Positions 9,920 through 19,900 of a DNA stretch of 64,000 bases are shown here, piece by piece. A model generated the notes under the pieces. It had not been told where the DNA came from and did no database searches. It saw only the letters and a program-made list of their open reading frames with translations. This DNA comes from Kluyvera georgiana ATCC 51603 (GTDB lineage: Bacteria > Pseudomonadota > Gammaproteobacteria > Enterobacterales > Enterobacteriaceae), in assembly GCF_001654985.1 (NCBI RefSeq), contig NZ_LXEU01000051.1, positions 1 to 64,000 of the forward strand, given 5' to 3'. Positions within the stretch are counted from its first letter, which is position 1; every line of letters starts with the position of its first letter. A program made the position numbers and the translations under genes.

Positions 9920-10555
9920 ATGTCAGAGTCCCATAACATTCTCGCCTTCGCGCTCGTCTCTCTTGGCATGGCACTCACGCCAGGGCCGAATATGATCTAT
10001 CTGATTTCCCGCTCCATCTCTCAGGGACGCGCGGCGGGGCTGGTCTCTCTTGGCGGCGTAGCGCTTGGTTTTATTTTCTATATGATTTGCGCCGCCTTTG
10101 GCCTGACCGCGCTGATGATGGCGGTACCCTATGCCTACGACGCGCTGCGCATTGCTGGCGTGCTTTATCTCCTGTGGATGGCGTGGCAGTCCGTGCGCCC
10201 CGGCGGGCGCTCACCGTTTCAACTGAAAGAATTACCCCGACACAGCCCTCGTAAGCTGTTCCTGATGGGGTTTCTGACCAACCTGCTCAATCCCAAAATT
10301 GCCATCGTCTACCTGTCGCTGCTTCCCCAGTTTATCAATCCGGCGCACGGCAGCGTCCTGGGGCAATCGTTGTTGCTCGGCATGACGCAGATTGCGATCA
10401 GCGTGTCGATAAACGCAGTGGTGGCAATCTCGGCAGGTACCATCGCGTTATTTCTGCTGCGCCGACCGTCGTTTGCCGTCATTCAGCGCTGGCTGATGGC
10501 TGGCGTTCTGACCGGGCTAGCGGTGAAGATTGCCTCCGAGCGCGGACCATCATAG
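9920..10555 (+). CDS. LysE/RhtB-family amino-acid exporter
   Basis: 211 residues, an inner-membrane protein with about six hydrophobic segments. The family signature LTPGPNMIYL is at residues 19-28 and NLLNPK(I) lies in the middle. Members export amino acids or homoserine lactone-like compounds; the substrate here cannot be read from sequence. A GGAG site precedes the ATG. Convergent with the LysR gene. Confidence 0.88.
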   Translation: MSESHNILAFALVSLGMALTPGPNMIYLISRSISQGRAAGLVSLGGVALGFIFYMICAAFGLTALMMAVPYAYDALRIAGVLYLLWMAWQSVRPGGRSPFQLKELPRHSPRKLFLMGFLTNLLNPKIAIVYLSLLPQFINPAHGSVLGQSLLLGMTQIAISVSINAVVAISAGTIALFLLRRPSFAVIQRWLMAGVLTGLAVKIASERGPS

Positions 10556-10572
10556 CGCCCGGTAGGGCAACA

Positions 10573-11460
10573 TCACTCAGCGCGTTCAAGCGTGCGCAGA
10601 AATTTATTCAACACCTCTGAGCGAATGATCCGATGACACACCAGCGTCAATTCGCTCTCCTCCAACCTGTCGATAATATCGACATAGACCACATTCTCCA
10701 GCCTGATCGCTTTTGCTGAAACAGGGAGTAACGCGATACCGAAGCCAGTGGACACCAGACTTATGACGGTGAGTACGTCGGTTGCATTCTGGATCACATG
10801 TGGCTGAAAACCCGCGCTATGACAGGCATCATAGAGGTATTGCTCCAGGCCAACACCCTCGGGATCGCGCAAAGAAATCCACTTATCGTCCTTAACCGAT
10901 GCGAGCGTCAGCGCCGACGAGCCCGCCAGAGGATGCTGCTTGCTGAGCGCCAACACCGTTTTTTCTGAGGTAAAAGCGCGGCTTTGCAGATCTTCCGGCA
11001 GAATCGGAATCGGTGCGCGGATGATGGCGACATCTAACTGATTGCTCTGCACGGCGGTGTACAGGCTTTGCACATTGCCCGTCATCATTGAAATTGATAT
11101 GGCAGGCCATTGCGCATGCAGTTGACGCAGACAGGTTGGCAATTTGCTATCGAGCATCACGCTCGACACGCAGCCCAGATTCAATACCCCCTGCTCGCCC
11201 CTCGCCGTTTGTCGAGCATCAACAGCGGCCTGCTCGGCCATCGCGATGGCAATTCTGGCTTTCTTAAGGAATACGGTACCGGCTGGCGTCAATGTCAAGC
11301 GTCGATGCGCGCGGCTAAACAGCGTGACCTCTAAGCGTTCCTCCAGAGTTTTAATCTGCTGACTCAGTGCAGGTTGCGCCATATTCAGACGTTCTGCGGC
11401 TCGGTGCATATGGAGTTCTTCAGCCACCACCATAAAGTTGCGCATCAGTCGAAATTGCAT
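10573..11460 (-). CDS. LysR-family transcriptional regulator
   Basis: 295 residues. N-terminal winged helix with the LysR pattern (AAERLNMAQPALSQQIKTLE, residues about 22-41) and a C-terminal periplasmic-binding-like effector domain. It is divergent from the UbiD-family decarboxylase gene with 112 bases between starts, the usual layout for a LysR activator and its target, so an aromatic acid inducer is likely but not shown. Confidence 0.9.
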   Translation of the reverse strand: MQFRLMRNFMVVAEELHMHRAAERLNMAQPALSQQIKTLEERLEVTLFSRAHRRLTLTPAGTVFLKKARIAIAMAEQAAVDARQTARGEQGVLNLGCVSSVMLDSKLPTCLRQLHAQWPAISISMMTGNVQSLYTAVQSNQLDVAIIRAPIPILPEDLQSRAFTSEKTVLALSKQHPLAGSSALTLASVKDDKWISLRDPEGVGLEQYLYDACHSAGFQPHVIQNATDVLTVISLVSTGFGIALLPVSAKAIRLENVVYVDIIDRLEESELTLVCHRIIRSEVLNKFLRTLERAE

Positions 11461-11478
11461 AAATCACACCATAAAAAT

Positions 11479-11496
11479 GATAATAAATTTATTATC
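11479..11496. promoter_or_regulatory. Palindromic operator candidate between lysR-type and ubiD-type genes
   Basis: GATAATAAATTTATTATC is a perfect 18-bp palindrome containing the T-N11-A spacing of LysR sites. It sits 19 bases before the regulator's start codon, where autoregulation normally occurs. Confidence 0.55.
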
Positions 11497-11572
11497 AAAA
11501 TAGCATAAATGATGCAATTGATGATCGTGTTCATTCGAATAAAATGGGGTTAATGATTAGCAGGAGCAAAAT

Positions 11573-13054
11573 ATGAAAAACCAGATTAACGACCTCAGAA
11601 GTGCTATCGCATTACTCCAGCACCACGAGGGCCAGTATATTGAAACCGATCACCCCGTAGACCCCAATGCTGAGCTGGCAGGCGTTTACCGCCATATCGG
11701 TGCCGGCGGGACGGTCAAACGCCCGACCCGCATCGGCCCTGCCATGATGTTCAATAATATTAAGGGCTACCCGAACTCCCGCATTCTTGTCGGTATGCAC
11801 GCCAGCCGGGAAAGAGCCGCGCTCCTGTTAGGCTGTGAACCCGCGAAGCTGGCACAGCATGTCGGCCAGGCGGTCAAAGCGCCGATTGTGCCCATTGTCG
11901 TTCCGACCTCGCAGGCACCCTGCCAGGAACAGGTGTTTTACGCAGACGATCCTGACTTCGATCTACGTAAACTTCTCCCGGCCCCGACCAATACCCCCAT
12001 TGATGCAGGCCCGTTTTTCTGCCTTGGGCTGGTGCTGGCAAGCGATCCCGAAGATGCTTCGCTGACCGATGTGACCATCCATCGTCTCTGCGTGCAGGAG
12101 CGCGACGAGCTATCGATGTTTCTCGCCGCCGGTCGCCATATCGAAGTGTTTCGTCAAAAAGCAGAAGATGCGGGTAAACCGCTGCCGGTGACCATCAATA
12201 TGGGTCTGGATCCGGCTATCTATATTGGCGCTTGTTTTGAAGCCCCCACTACGCCGTTTGGTTACAACGAGCTGGGCGTCGCTGGCGCATTACGCCAGCA
12301 ACCGGTGGAGCTGGTACAAGGTGTGGCGGTCCACGAAAAAGCCATTGCACGTGCGGAAATCATTATCGAAGGCGAACTGCTGCCCGGCGTCCGGGTTAGA
12401 GAAGATCAGCATACCGATAGCGGGCACGCGATGCCGGAGTTCCCCGGCTACTGCGGCGAAGCGAATCCCTCGTTACCCGTCATTAAGGTGAAAGCGGTAA
12501 CCATGCGTCATCAGGCGATTTTACAAACGCTAGTGGGGCCGGGGGAAGAACACACCACGCTTGCCGGGCTGCCAACGGAAGCCAGCATTCGCAACGCCGT
12601 TGAAGAGGCGATTCCCGGCTTTTTACAAAACGTGTACGCGCATACCGCGGGCGGCGGTAAGTTCCTCGGTATTTTGCAGGTGAAAAAACGTCAACCGTCA
12701 GATGAAGGGCGCCAGGGTCAGGCGGCACTCATTGCTTTAGCCACCTATTCCGAACTTAAGAACATTATTCTCGTTGATGAGGATGTCGATATTTTCGACA
12801 GCGATGATATTCTCTGGGCCATGACCACCCGCATGCAGGGGGATGTCAGCATCACCAATCTGCCGGGGCTGCGCGGTCATCAGTTGGACCCTTCTCAGGC
12901 ACCGGATTACAGTCACTCTATTCGCGCCAACGGCATCACCTGTAAGACCATATTTGACTGCACCGTGCCATGGGCGCTGAAGTCCCGCTTCGAACGCGCG
13001 CCGTTTATGGACGTTGACCCAACGCCGTGGGCACCTGAGCTATTCAAAAAATAG
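11573..13054 (+). CDS. UbiD-family (prenylated-FMN) decarboxylase
   Basis: 493 residues, full length for the UbiD superfamily. Residues such as PDCQ-like PDF, GxNMGLDPA and the acidic LVDEDVDIFD stretch before the conserved ITNLPG region place it among non-oxidative (hydroxy)aryl acid decarboxylases such as gallate, vanillate or 4-hydroxybenzoate decarboxylase C subunits. These need prFMN from a UbiX-type partner; none is next door, so the chromosomal UbiX must serve. Good AGGAG site 8 bases before the ATG. Substrate is unknown; the divergent LysR gene is the probable regulator. Confidence 0.85.
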   Translation: MKNQINDLRSAIALLQHHEGQYIETDHPVDPNAELAGVYRHIGAGGTVKRPTRIGPAMMFNNIKGYPNSRILVGMHASRERAALLLGCEPAKLAQHVGQAVKAPIVPIVVPTSQAPCQEQVFYADDPDFDLRKLLPAPTNTPIDAGPFFCLGLVLASDPEDASLTDVTIHRLCVQERDELSMFLAAGRHIEVFRQKAEDAGKPLPVTINMGLDPAIYIGACFEAPTTPFGYNELGVAGALRQQPVELVQGVAVHEKAIARAEIIIEGELLPGVRVREDQHTDSGHAMPEFPGYCGEANPSLPVIKVKAVTMRHQAILQTLVGPGEEHTTLAGLPTEASIRNAVEEAIPGFLQNVYAHTAGGGKFLGILQVKKRQPSDEGRQGQAALIALATYSELKNIILVDEDVDIFDSDDILWAMTTRMQGDVSITNLPGLRGHQLDPSQAPDYSHSIRANGITCKTIFDCTVPWALKSRFERAPFMDVDPTPWAPELFKK

Positions 13055-13435
13055 CGATCCGTTATCGTGTTATAAAAGTATTAACGTGAAATAACTGGCC
13101 ATATGCTGGCCAGTTATTTCAAATCGATCGCCTGAGAGAGTAGGTAATGCCTCGATTTCTACAGCATGCTCACATGTTGGCTGACACCTTCCTGCTCGCA
13201 TTCAGCCTTTATCTGGATTAACAAACGTATTCGTTTTACGAAACCAAAACCGATAAAATGACCGATATTCCGGCATTAACTCTCGCCCAAACATTGAGGA
13301 TACGTGAAGCCGTCTTTTTCGTCGACCTTCGCTAGCACTGAATATTTCTTTAATAACACGGAGACTTCTGAGATATTTTATTTCTCGCACGCCGCGTTTA
13401 AAATCAAGCATGTTCTTAGGCGCTAAGGTCGTTTA
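13055..13435. other. Intergenic stretch after the UbiD-type gene
   Basis: Holds the hairpin at 13088-13120. The remainder has a 69-codon leftward open frame (13202-13411) that I do not accept as a gene. Nothing else recognised. Confidence 0.6.
13088..13120 (+). terminator. Hairpin terminator of the UbiD-type gene
   Basis: GAAATAACTGGCC and GGCCAGTTATTTC form a perfect 13-bp inverted repeat around a 7-base loop, 34 bases after the stop codon. The A-rich and U-rich flanks would serve either direction. Confidence 0.7.
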
Positions 13436-13867
13436 TTAGTAATGGAAGCCACCACCGCTACGGCCGCCACCAACATGGTCGCTACCGCCAAGCCCGTGTG
13501 CGGAGTGGGAGTTGGCGGCATTATTTCCACCATTACCGCTACCGTGCTCATTGTGACTATGATTGTCCGATTGACGATTACCACCTTTATAACTCACGAA
13601 AGGTGTTGATACAGGTTTGTTTTTTACTACCGCTGGTTGATTTTTTTCAGCTTCTTTGAGCGCTTCATTCATTTGGTAGCTTTTAACCTGCTGGGCAGTC
13701 ACTTCTTCAGCGCCTACGCCACTCCAGACTGAATTACCGTGATCGACAGAATAAGTACCATCAGCGGCCTTCCCAACGATTTGCCCCTGAGTATGGTCAA
13801 CAGTAGCAAAAACAATACCCGAGAAACTCGACATGGCAATAATTGCAGCCAGGATTGAAACTTTCAT
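13436..13867 (-). CDS. Small secreted Gly/His/Asn-rich protein of unknown function
   Basis: About 143 residues from the ATG at 13865-13867 (an upstream in-frame ATG at 13885 is possible). MKVSILAAIIAMSSFSG with cleavage near VFA-TVDH is a clear Sec signal peptide. The middle is Lys/Gln-rich, and the last 50 residues are low complexity with repeated His, Asn and Gly, ending GGGRSGGGFHY, which could bind metal. I do not recognise a named family. Confidence 0.65.
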   Translation of the reverse strand: MKVSILAAIIAMSSFSGIVFATVDHTQGQIVGKAADGTYSVDHGNSVWSGVGAEEVTAQQVKSYQMNEALKEAEKNQPAVVKNKPVSTPFVSYKGGNRQSDNHSHNEHGSGNGGNNAANSHSAHGLGGSDHVGGGRSGGGFHY

Positions 13868-13885
13868 ACGAAACACCATCATCAA

Positions 13886-14381
13886 TTGTTGAATATATGT
13901 ATATAAGTTAACTATTATGAAATAAATTACCGCAGCTCAATTCCACTCTAAAATTAAGAAGGATGATTGCAAGCGGTGCAATTTATTATTATATGCGTGC
14001 TTTTACAATAGAAAAATAAAACAACAAGCCATTATAAATATACTTTCCGTGGCAATTGAATTTCAAAAAATGATTAGCCTATTAATTTTTAAATATCTGT
14101 GAGAAGCAATAATAGCTATTTGTTTCATTTTTTGGCGTTTTGTGTGAAGTTCAGTGGAAAGAAGACGTATTCCTCTTTTTGCCGGAAACAAGACAACAAT
14201 GGATTAAATCGGAAGGGTTATTAGGCAAAGCATTAGCAAAGGGAGCGGACTCTCGCTCTTTCTGCAATCTCTTCACAAAATGCTCTCGAACGCGGTGGTT
14301 TATTGCCGGAATAATGAGCGGACGCTTCACACGCTCAAAAAGAGAAAACTGGCCGTATAACGACCAGTTGTCCGGAGAAGA
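13886..14381. other. AT-rich intergenic stretch before the displaced ompW end
   Basis: No convincing gene. AACTGG-CCGTATAACGA-CCAGTT at 14346-14368 is the likely original terminator of ompW, now cut off from its gene by the prophage. Confidence 0.6.
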
Positions 14382-14500
14382 TCAGAAACGGTAGCCGGCG
14401 GAGAACATAAACACCCACGGATCCAGACGGGTACTGACGCTCTGATTGACGCCATTGTGTTTAAACTTCACATTGGTGTCGATATCCATGTACCACACCG
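14382..14500 (-). pseudogene. ompW: Displaced 3' end of the host ompW gene
   Basis: Read leftward it encodes VWYMDIDTNVKFKHNGVNQ followed by the strand ending FMFSAGYRF and a stop, matching the end of the intact OmpW at 60118. By hand count 14 of 119 bases differ from the copy at 60118-60236. It has no start and is orphaned host sequence left on the attL side. Confidence 0.92.
14479..14500. other. attL core of the prophage
   Basis: A 22-bp run beginning TCGATATCCATG is identical to 60215-60236. To its right the ompW similarity stops at once and phage sequence begins; the crossover must lie in this segment. Confidence 0.82.
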
Positions 14501-14550
14501 GCACACCTCTGAAATTAAAATATCAGTCTGTTTTTATTAATAAAACTCAA

Positions 14551-14630
14551 CTTTTGAGAACGAAAAACAGCACCAAAACAAGCTTTGTTAACTGACTGAT
14601 ATTAGTGAAATTAAATTTAGTTTTGCAGAA
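14551..14630. repeat. Integrase arm-type site candidates, left end
   Basis: GTTTTGCAG at 14620-14628 matches three copies at the right end (60079-60111). Two related tracts, TTTTGAGAACGAAAA (from 14552) and TTTTGCAGAACGAAAA (from 14621), flank it. Position next to attL suggests Int or Xis binding. Confidence 0.5.
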
Positions 14631-14713
14631 CGAAAATCTGTGCTGGCTTGTTGTTGAATGTGTGGCTTCTCCTATACTTGCGCCAGCGCCACGGCATGAA
14701 CACCAGGCCTACA

Positions 14714-14748
14714 GCAGCAACCTGCGCTTGCATACCGCAGGTTGCTGC
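14714..14748. terminator. Hairpin after the tail fibre assembly gene
   Basis: GCAGCAACCTGCG and CGCAGGTTGCTGC form a perfect 13-bp stem with a 9-base loop, just past the stop of the last late gene. There is no strong U run, so it may block decay as well as end transcription. Confidence 0.55.
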
Positions 14749-14759
14749 ATTCTTCTACA

Positions 14760-15143
14760 CTACAAATCTGGTTTGGCCGGCCACTCGATATCCGGCGCCG
14801 CGTCCAGTTCAAGCGCTTCCAGCGCTTTCACGTACAACCGCCAGGCGATTAGCTTTTGCTTATCCTCGTCGCTAATCAGCCCCAGATCCAGAATCCAGCC
14901 AGCCATAGTCTTCTCAGCTTCTGCGATCAGATTGCGCCGGCATGTCTCTGCATCACGAACGTCATCTTCATGAGTTCGTACGTATGGCGGATCTGTAATC
15001 CACTCTCCTGTGTCAGGGTTGTATGTTTTATTGCCGCCGCTGAAGTTATCAGGAACCTCAACAGGAAGTACATTCCCTCCCCAGAGATCTTGAGAGAAAC
15101 CATGTGAACGATAATCACCTTTCCAGACATAAAGCTTAATCAT
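14760..15143 (-). CDS. Tail fibre assembly chaperone (Tfa-type)
   Basis: 127 residues. Begins MIKLYVWKGDYRSHGFSQD and ends with the Tfa-type segment DKQKLIAWRLYVKALEALE and WPAKP. Proteins of this family help tail fibres trimerise. The chosen ATG (15141-15143) overlaps the fibre gene's stop (ATGA), which fits coupled translation better than an upstream ATG. Last gene of the late operon. Confidence 0.88.
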   Translation of the reverse strand: MIKLYVWKGDYRSHGFSQDLWGGNVLPVEVPDNFSGGNKTYNPDTGEWITDPPYVRTHEDDVRDAETCRRNLIAEAEKTMAGWILDLGLISDEDKQKLIAWRLYVKALEALELDAAPDIEWPAKPDL

Positions 15144-16936
15144 GCTGTTACCTTCCATACATGAATGCGCATTGGCGATGGTGTTTTGTAATCATTCGCG
15201 AACTCTTGATTACTGCCACTATTTGAGGACCCTTGAACGTAAGCGCTTTGAGCAGTACGTATTACAATTCCTTCCCCCTCGGAGTACGTCGCTAGCGTAC
15301 CAAGACTAGTAGTTACGTAAGTCCATGGAGTGGACACCCACTTGTTCAGTGTTGCGTGAAAAATCTCACACATACACCATACAGGTACGTTATTGCCGAA
15401 TGGGTTAGGCAATACAGTACGACTATTCAATGCCGGGTATGGCGTACCGACACTAATTAGCGAATAGCCAACACGCGCATTAGTCGCGACGTTCTTCGCC
15501 AGCAGGTCGGTGTTAATCGATTCCATGCGGGCAGAAAGGGTCATCGCATCGAGTGAGCCAGCATTCTGCGCACGCCCAGCGTAGCGGATGATGGCGCAGC
15601 CGACGAGGGAGTTCATGCGCACTTCTGTCAATCCGTCCGTGAACACATCACTGGACAATTTGGCGTTAAACAACAATGCCCGTCCAATTGTATTCGATGA
15701 ACCAGCTAGGTTGGTGTATTTAACTGACTGATCTACCGCAAAGGCACCCTCAGTTATGGCTGTTGAGTTGAGGAACCCGTAATTGTTCTCTGTTGCGGTA
15801 GCTCGCCCCGTAATGTTAGGCACACCAGATTTCTGCATACTACCTGCGACTAACGTTCCACTATCACCACGCATAACTGGTGCTTTAATACTGCCACTCT
15901 GCACCCCGTTCCGGTCAGGCAGACGCATCTTGCCAGTGGATGAGTTCAGCACATAGCAGTTGCGCTTCGTGACATCAGCCCACCAGGTAGCTTCATCAGT
16001 GGTTGGGCGGTTACCGGCAGCAACGTCAGCGTACAGGTCAGCGAATGGGCCGACCTGGTCAACCTCCTGTCCATCAGCCGCGACACAGCCATCCGGCAGC
16101 CTGGCGCGGTTATCATGCCACCAGGACTGGCCGATGTAGCCGCCGCCCTTCCCATCAGTCTCCGCTTTTGAGTACACGTCAAGGTGACTGCGCGCGGCAG
16201 ACTTATCAGGTAAATCATCAAGATTCTGGTCTTTATGAAGCAGGTTTTCAGGGTGGAATGATGACGCAGCCGCCTCAGCGGCGGTTTTAGCTGCCTCCGC
16301 ATCTGTTTTTGCCGATACAGCGGCAGTCTTTGCAGTTTCCGCCGCTGTTTTAGCTGCTACTGCTGCTGTTTTAGCTGCTACTGCTGCTGTCTTCGCGCTC
16401 GACGCTGTGGAAGCGTCTGTGCTCGCCGCCTGGGCTGCAGATTGCGCAGTCCCCTTATCGGTCGCTACCTGCTGCGCATCCGTACGAACCTGATTCGCCA
16501 GTGCTGTTACTGCGGTAATATCGATAAGCGCCAGCGTATCCTTGATGCTCTGCCAGGAAGGGCCGGCAAAGGTTGAGCCATCTGGCAGCATAACCGAGAT
16601 GTCGCCACTGGCGCTGAATACTGCCTGCCAGTTCTGCTTGTCATAGTTGAGCCCGCGCAGCGCTGCAGTTGTTTGAGCGACAAGCTCCGCTGTTATCTGG
16701 TTTTGAACTGCACGGGGAACAGCCTGCCAGGCTGCTCCTACCTGTCTCGGCCCTGTATAGTTGCTGACAAGCGTCAGACGCGTATTGCTGTTAACCTCCA
16801 GCACAGGCAGCGTATATGTAACACCACCAACGACGACAACAATAAAATCACCGGACACCAAATCGGTGGCAAAGGAGGTTCCTGTCCCTCCCACCACCGG
16901 GGAGTTATTATTTAGGGTTAGAGTGCCTGCGCTCAT
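15140..16936 (-). CDS. Side tail fibre protein with collar-type C terminus
   Basis: 598 residues. The N-terminal 140 or so are of the type that binds the tail tip; residues about 155-235 are an Ala/Lys/Thr repeat (AAVAAKTAA units) predicted to form a coiled coil; then a region with GGGYIGQSWWHDNRARLPDG and MRLPDRNG typical of collar-domain fibres. The C-terminal part would recognise the cell surface, likely capsule or LPS, and is probably the variable host-range part. Coupled with the downstream chaperone. Confidence 0.85.
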   Translation of the reverse strand: MSAGTLTLNNNSPVVGGTGTSFATDLVSGDFIVVVVGGVTYTLPVLEVNSNTRLTLVSNYTGPRQVGAAWQAVPRAVQNQITAELVAQTTAALRGLNYDKQNWQAVFSASGDISVMLPDGSTFAGPSWQSIKDTLALIDITAVTALANQVRTDAQQVATDKGTAQSAAQAASTDASTASSAKTAAVAAKTAAVAAKTAAETAKTAAVSAKTDAEAAKTAAEAAASSFHPENLLHKDQNLDDLPDKSAARSHLDVYSKAETDGKGGGYIGQSWWHDNRARLPDGCVAADGQEVDQVGPFADLYADVAAGNRPTTDEATWWADVTKRNCYVLNSSTGKMRLPDRNGVQSGSIKAPVMRGDSGTLVAGSMQKSGVPNITGRATATENNYGFLNSTAITEGAFAVDQSVKYTNLAGSSNTIGRALLFNAKLSSDVFTDGLTEVRMNSLVGCAIIRYAGRAQNAGSLDAMTLSARMESINTDLLAKNVATNARVGYSLISVGTPYPALNSRTVLPNPFGNNVPVWCMCEIFHATLNKWVSTPWTYVTTSLGTLATYSEGEGIVIRTAQSAYVQGSSNSGSNQEFANDYKTPSPMRIHVWKVTA

Positions 16937-16983
16937 TAGTTCCTCACGTTATTCAAATTTGGACTTGTGACTGTTCTGCCGCC

Positions 16984-19900
16984 TCACGCTATGACAACCC
17001 TTCCCGCGCGACTGGCTGCCACCCTTGTCCCTGAGACCTGGTACTGGAATTGAGTTTGATTACTTCGTGGAGTTTTAACCGCCATCCTCAGGTAGACCTT
17101 CGCCTCCCTTGTGGATGTGGCCGGGATGGTGTAACCACTAAGATTGATTGGTGAAACCTGCCCACCGTTTGTATACGAATAGCCAACCTGTTTGACGACC
17201 GTCCCGTCCTCAAGCACCAGTTCAAGTCTGATTTCGATGTATTCAGGTGAATTAACGCCTTTCAGAACCATGTCTGAATCAATAACTCGCTCAAATAATT
17301 CACCGCTATAAGCGTAAATATTGTAGTAATGCCAGGAGTTCCAGTTGACGGAGACGGTAGTTGGCGAGATGGTGCGTGGGTTCATTTGTAGTGCATAAAT
17401 ATCCCCCTCAATCCTGTTGGCATACACGGTGCCTTTAAACCATCCGTCAGTGCCGTAAATCGTCCCGCGAGTCGTCATATTGTTAAATTCTGCGTCGCCA
17501 TTCTTATCAATATTCCATCCAGCTTCGCCGGGAACCCAATTATTGGATCGGATGTACTGACCAATTTTCGCGTTGGTGATGCTCGCATCCCTGATAATTG
17601 TCTCACTCAGGAACGCCTGCCCGTTAATCACTGCAAACGGTGAAAACTGAGCATCCCCCTCGCCGCTCAGTAGAACAAACTGGTTAGCGTTAAACCCAAT
17701 ACGCGTTACAACCGGCTGCCCCGCTTCGGCGACGACCGCTATAGACATTCCTGCGCCGTAGTACACGCCATTAATGCGGACTCCGGCTTTAAGCGTGTGA
17801 ATCGCCGATGCACCATCGGCATCAACCACCGCCGTCAGCTTATCTTCCAGCGACGCCGTCATATCGCCGAGCTCTGCCTGCACGGTGGTAGACAGTTCAG
17901 CCATGGCTTTATCAACGCTGGCAATCGTCGTTTTCACCACCAGAATATCGGCGCGGACCTCGCCGAACTGTGCCCACTGGTGCTCGACCGTCGCGTTATT
18001 CGCCAGCGCATTCTGCAACTGACCTTCCAGATTCTGATCAATCTGGCTGGTCAGCGCATCACCGTCTTTTGAGGTCAGGAAATCCCCGGTAATATCGCCC
18101 AGGTAATCATCGGCGTTATTGTTAGCCATGCCCCGGATCCAGCCTGTCCACCCGGACTCATTCCCGCTTTTATCGACCAGCTGCGCGCGGAACCAGAACT
18201 CCTGGCCAGCTTTAAGCCCAAGCTGGATATATTCGGATGATGGGTACGGCACGTCACTCAACAGCAGCGGATCCGACTGGTCCCCGTTCGGGGTGTACTG
18301 GATTTCCGTTTTCAGAGTGTCCGACGTGTTGGCCGGGAATCCCCAGTTCAGACGAATACCCCAGTTTATTGGCGTGGCCGCAAAACCTACCGGCTGCGGT
18401 GGATTGCCAACTTTCCCCGTTAGCGTGACCTCTTCCGAGTATCCCCAGCCGGACGAAATCTCCGCCGCGTTAATAGCACGAACGCGGACCAGATAGCGCC
18501 CGGCATAGATAGATTCAACCTCAAAGCTGGTTGTCGAACTTCGCGGCACGTTAACCCAGTTACCGTCGTTGCGGCGCCACTGCGCCTCATACGCAATAGC
18601 GTTATCCACAACCGACCAGGTCGCGCGCAGCGTTTCGACACTGATGCCCTGCTGCACAACGGAATAACTCCCGATGGCAATATCATCAGGCGCTGACTGG
18701 TTGCTAGGTGGAATGACGCTGACAGGCCGCTGGTCAATAATGGCGCCAGTATCGATCCGGGCATACTTATCCGGGTCATGGGCCGCGCCGGAGATCGTAA
18801 ATGTGCCGTCGTTATTATCGGCGACACTGACAACCCGGTATTGCTGGGCATAGAGTTCGTCCGATTCGACAACCCACACGCATTCCGCCTCCGGCGTTTC
18901 ACTGAATGCCGTTGTAACGGTAATCTTGTTGCCGTTTATCGCCTGAATCGTTCGGCTCTGCGCCGCACCAGATGGAAGGTTGAGTATCAGACGGTCGCCA
19001 GCAACGGCATCGGCCACCCGGTCCAGTTCGATAACCCGGCCATTCACCGAACGAATACGCCCGCCGGTGACCTTGCCGGAAAGCAGCTCATCAGCGACCG
19101 CGATAATGTAACCAGGCTGCGGGATATTACCGTCCAGCCCGACGGAGAAGGTAACTACCCGGTCCTTGTTGTTGGTGAGGATCCCCCAGCGCCCTTTGCG
19201 GTTCGCTTCTGACTGCCTGGTGCAGCCAATAGCGGTCATTTCAAGCTGATTAAAGCCGTAGCGCGCAACAAGCTGCTGTTCGAATACCGGCTCCATGGCG
19301 TCAGCGTAGGCATTATCCGGATCGGACCACGAAACCAGCGCTGTGGTGTAGCGCGTTTTAGTGGTGCTGCTGGCGTAAGTAAACAGGCCGTCGACCACGT
19401 TTGCGCGCGTGTAGGAAAAATCGATATCCCGCGGCATATCGGCCAGCGCCACAATCTGATCACCGCCCCAGTAAGTCATGCCCCGGAAAATAGCCGCAAA
19501 ATCACGCATCACGGTGTAAGCGTCGTTCCGGTCCTGCACGTAGACATTGCAGGTATAACGCGGTTCTGTGCCGTCGCCGCCCTTACCATCTGGCACCATC
19601 TGATCGCAATACTGCGCGACTTCATAGAGTGACCATTTGTCTATGTTGGCAGCCGTCAGGCGATTACCGAGCCCGAAGCGGTCGCTAAGAACCAGATCGT
19701 AAAAAACCCATGCAGGGTTATCTGTCCATGCCCATTTAAACGCACCGGTCCAGGTGCCGAGATAACTTCTGGTTTCAGGGTCGTAGTTATCGGGCACGCG
19801 GATAACCCGCATTTTCGGCTCGCAGGAAATTTGCGGAATGGAACCATTAAACTGGCTCGAATCAAACTCGATATAGAGCAGCGCGGTGTTCGGATAACGC

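Noticed and set aside
13202..13411. 69-codon leftward ORF of basic composition
   Set aside because: No site, no recognisable domain, between a terminator and an unrelated gene.
14140..14394. 84-codon rightward ORF before attL
   Set aside because: No ribosome site, odd composition, runs antisense through the displaced ompW end and its terminator.
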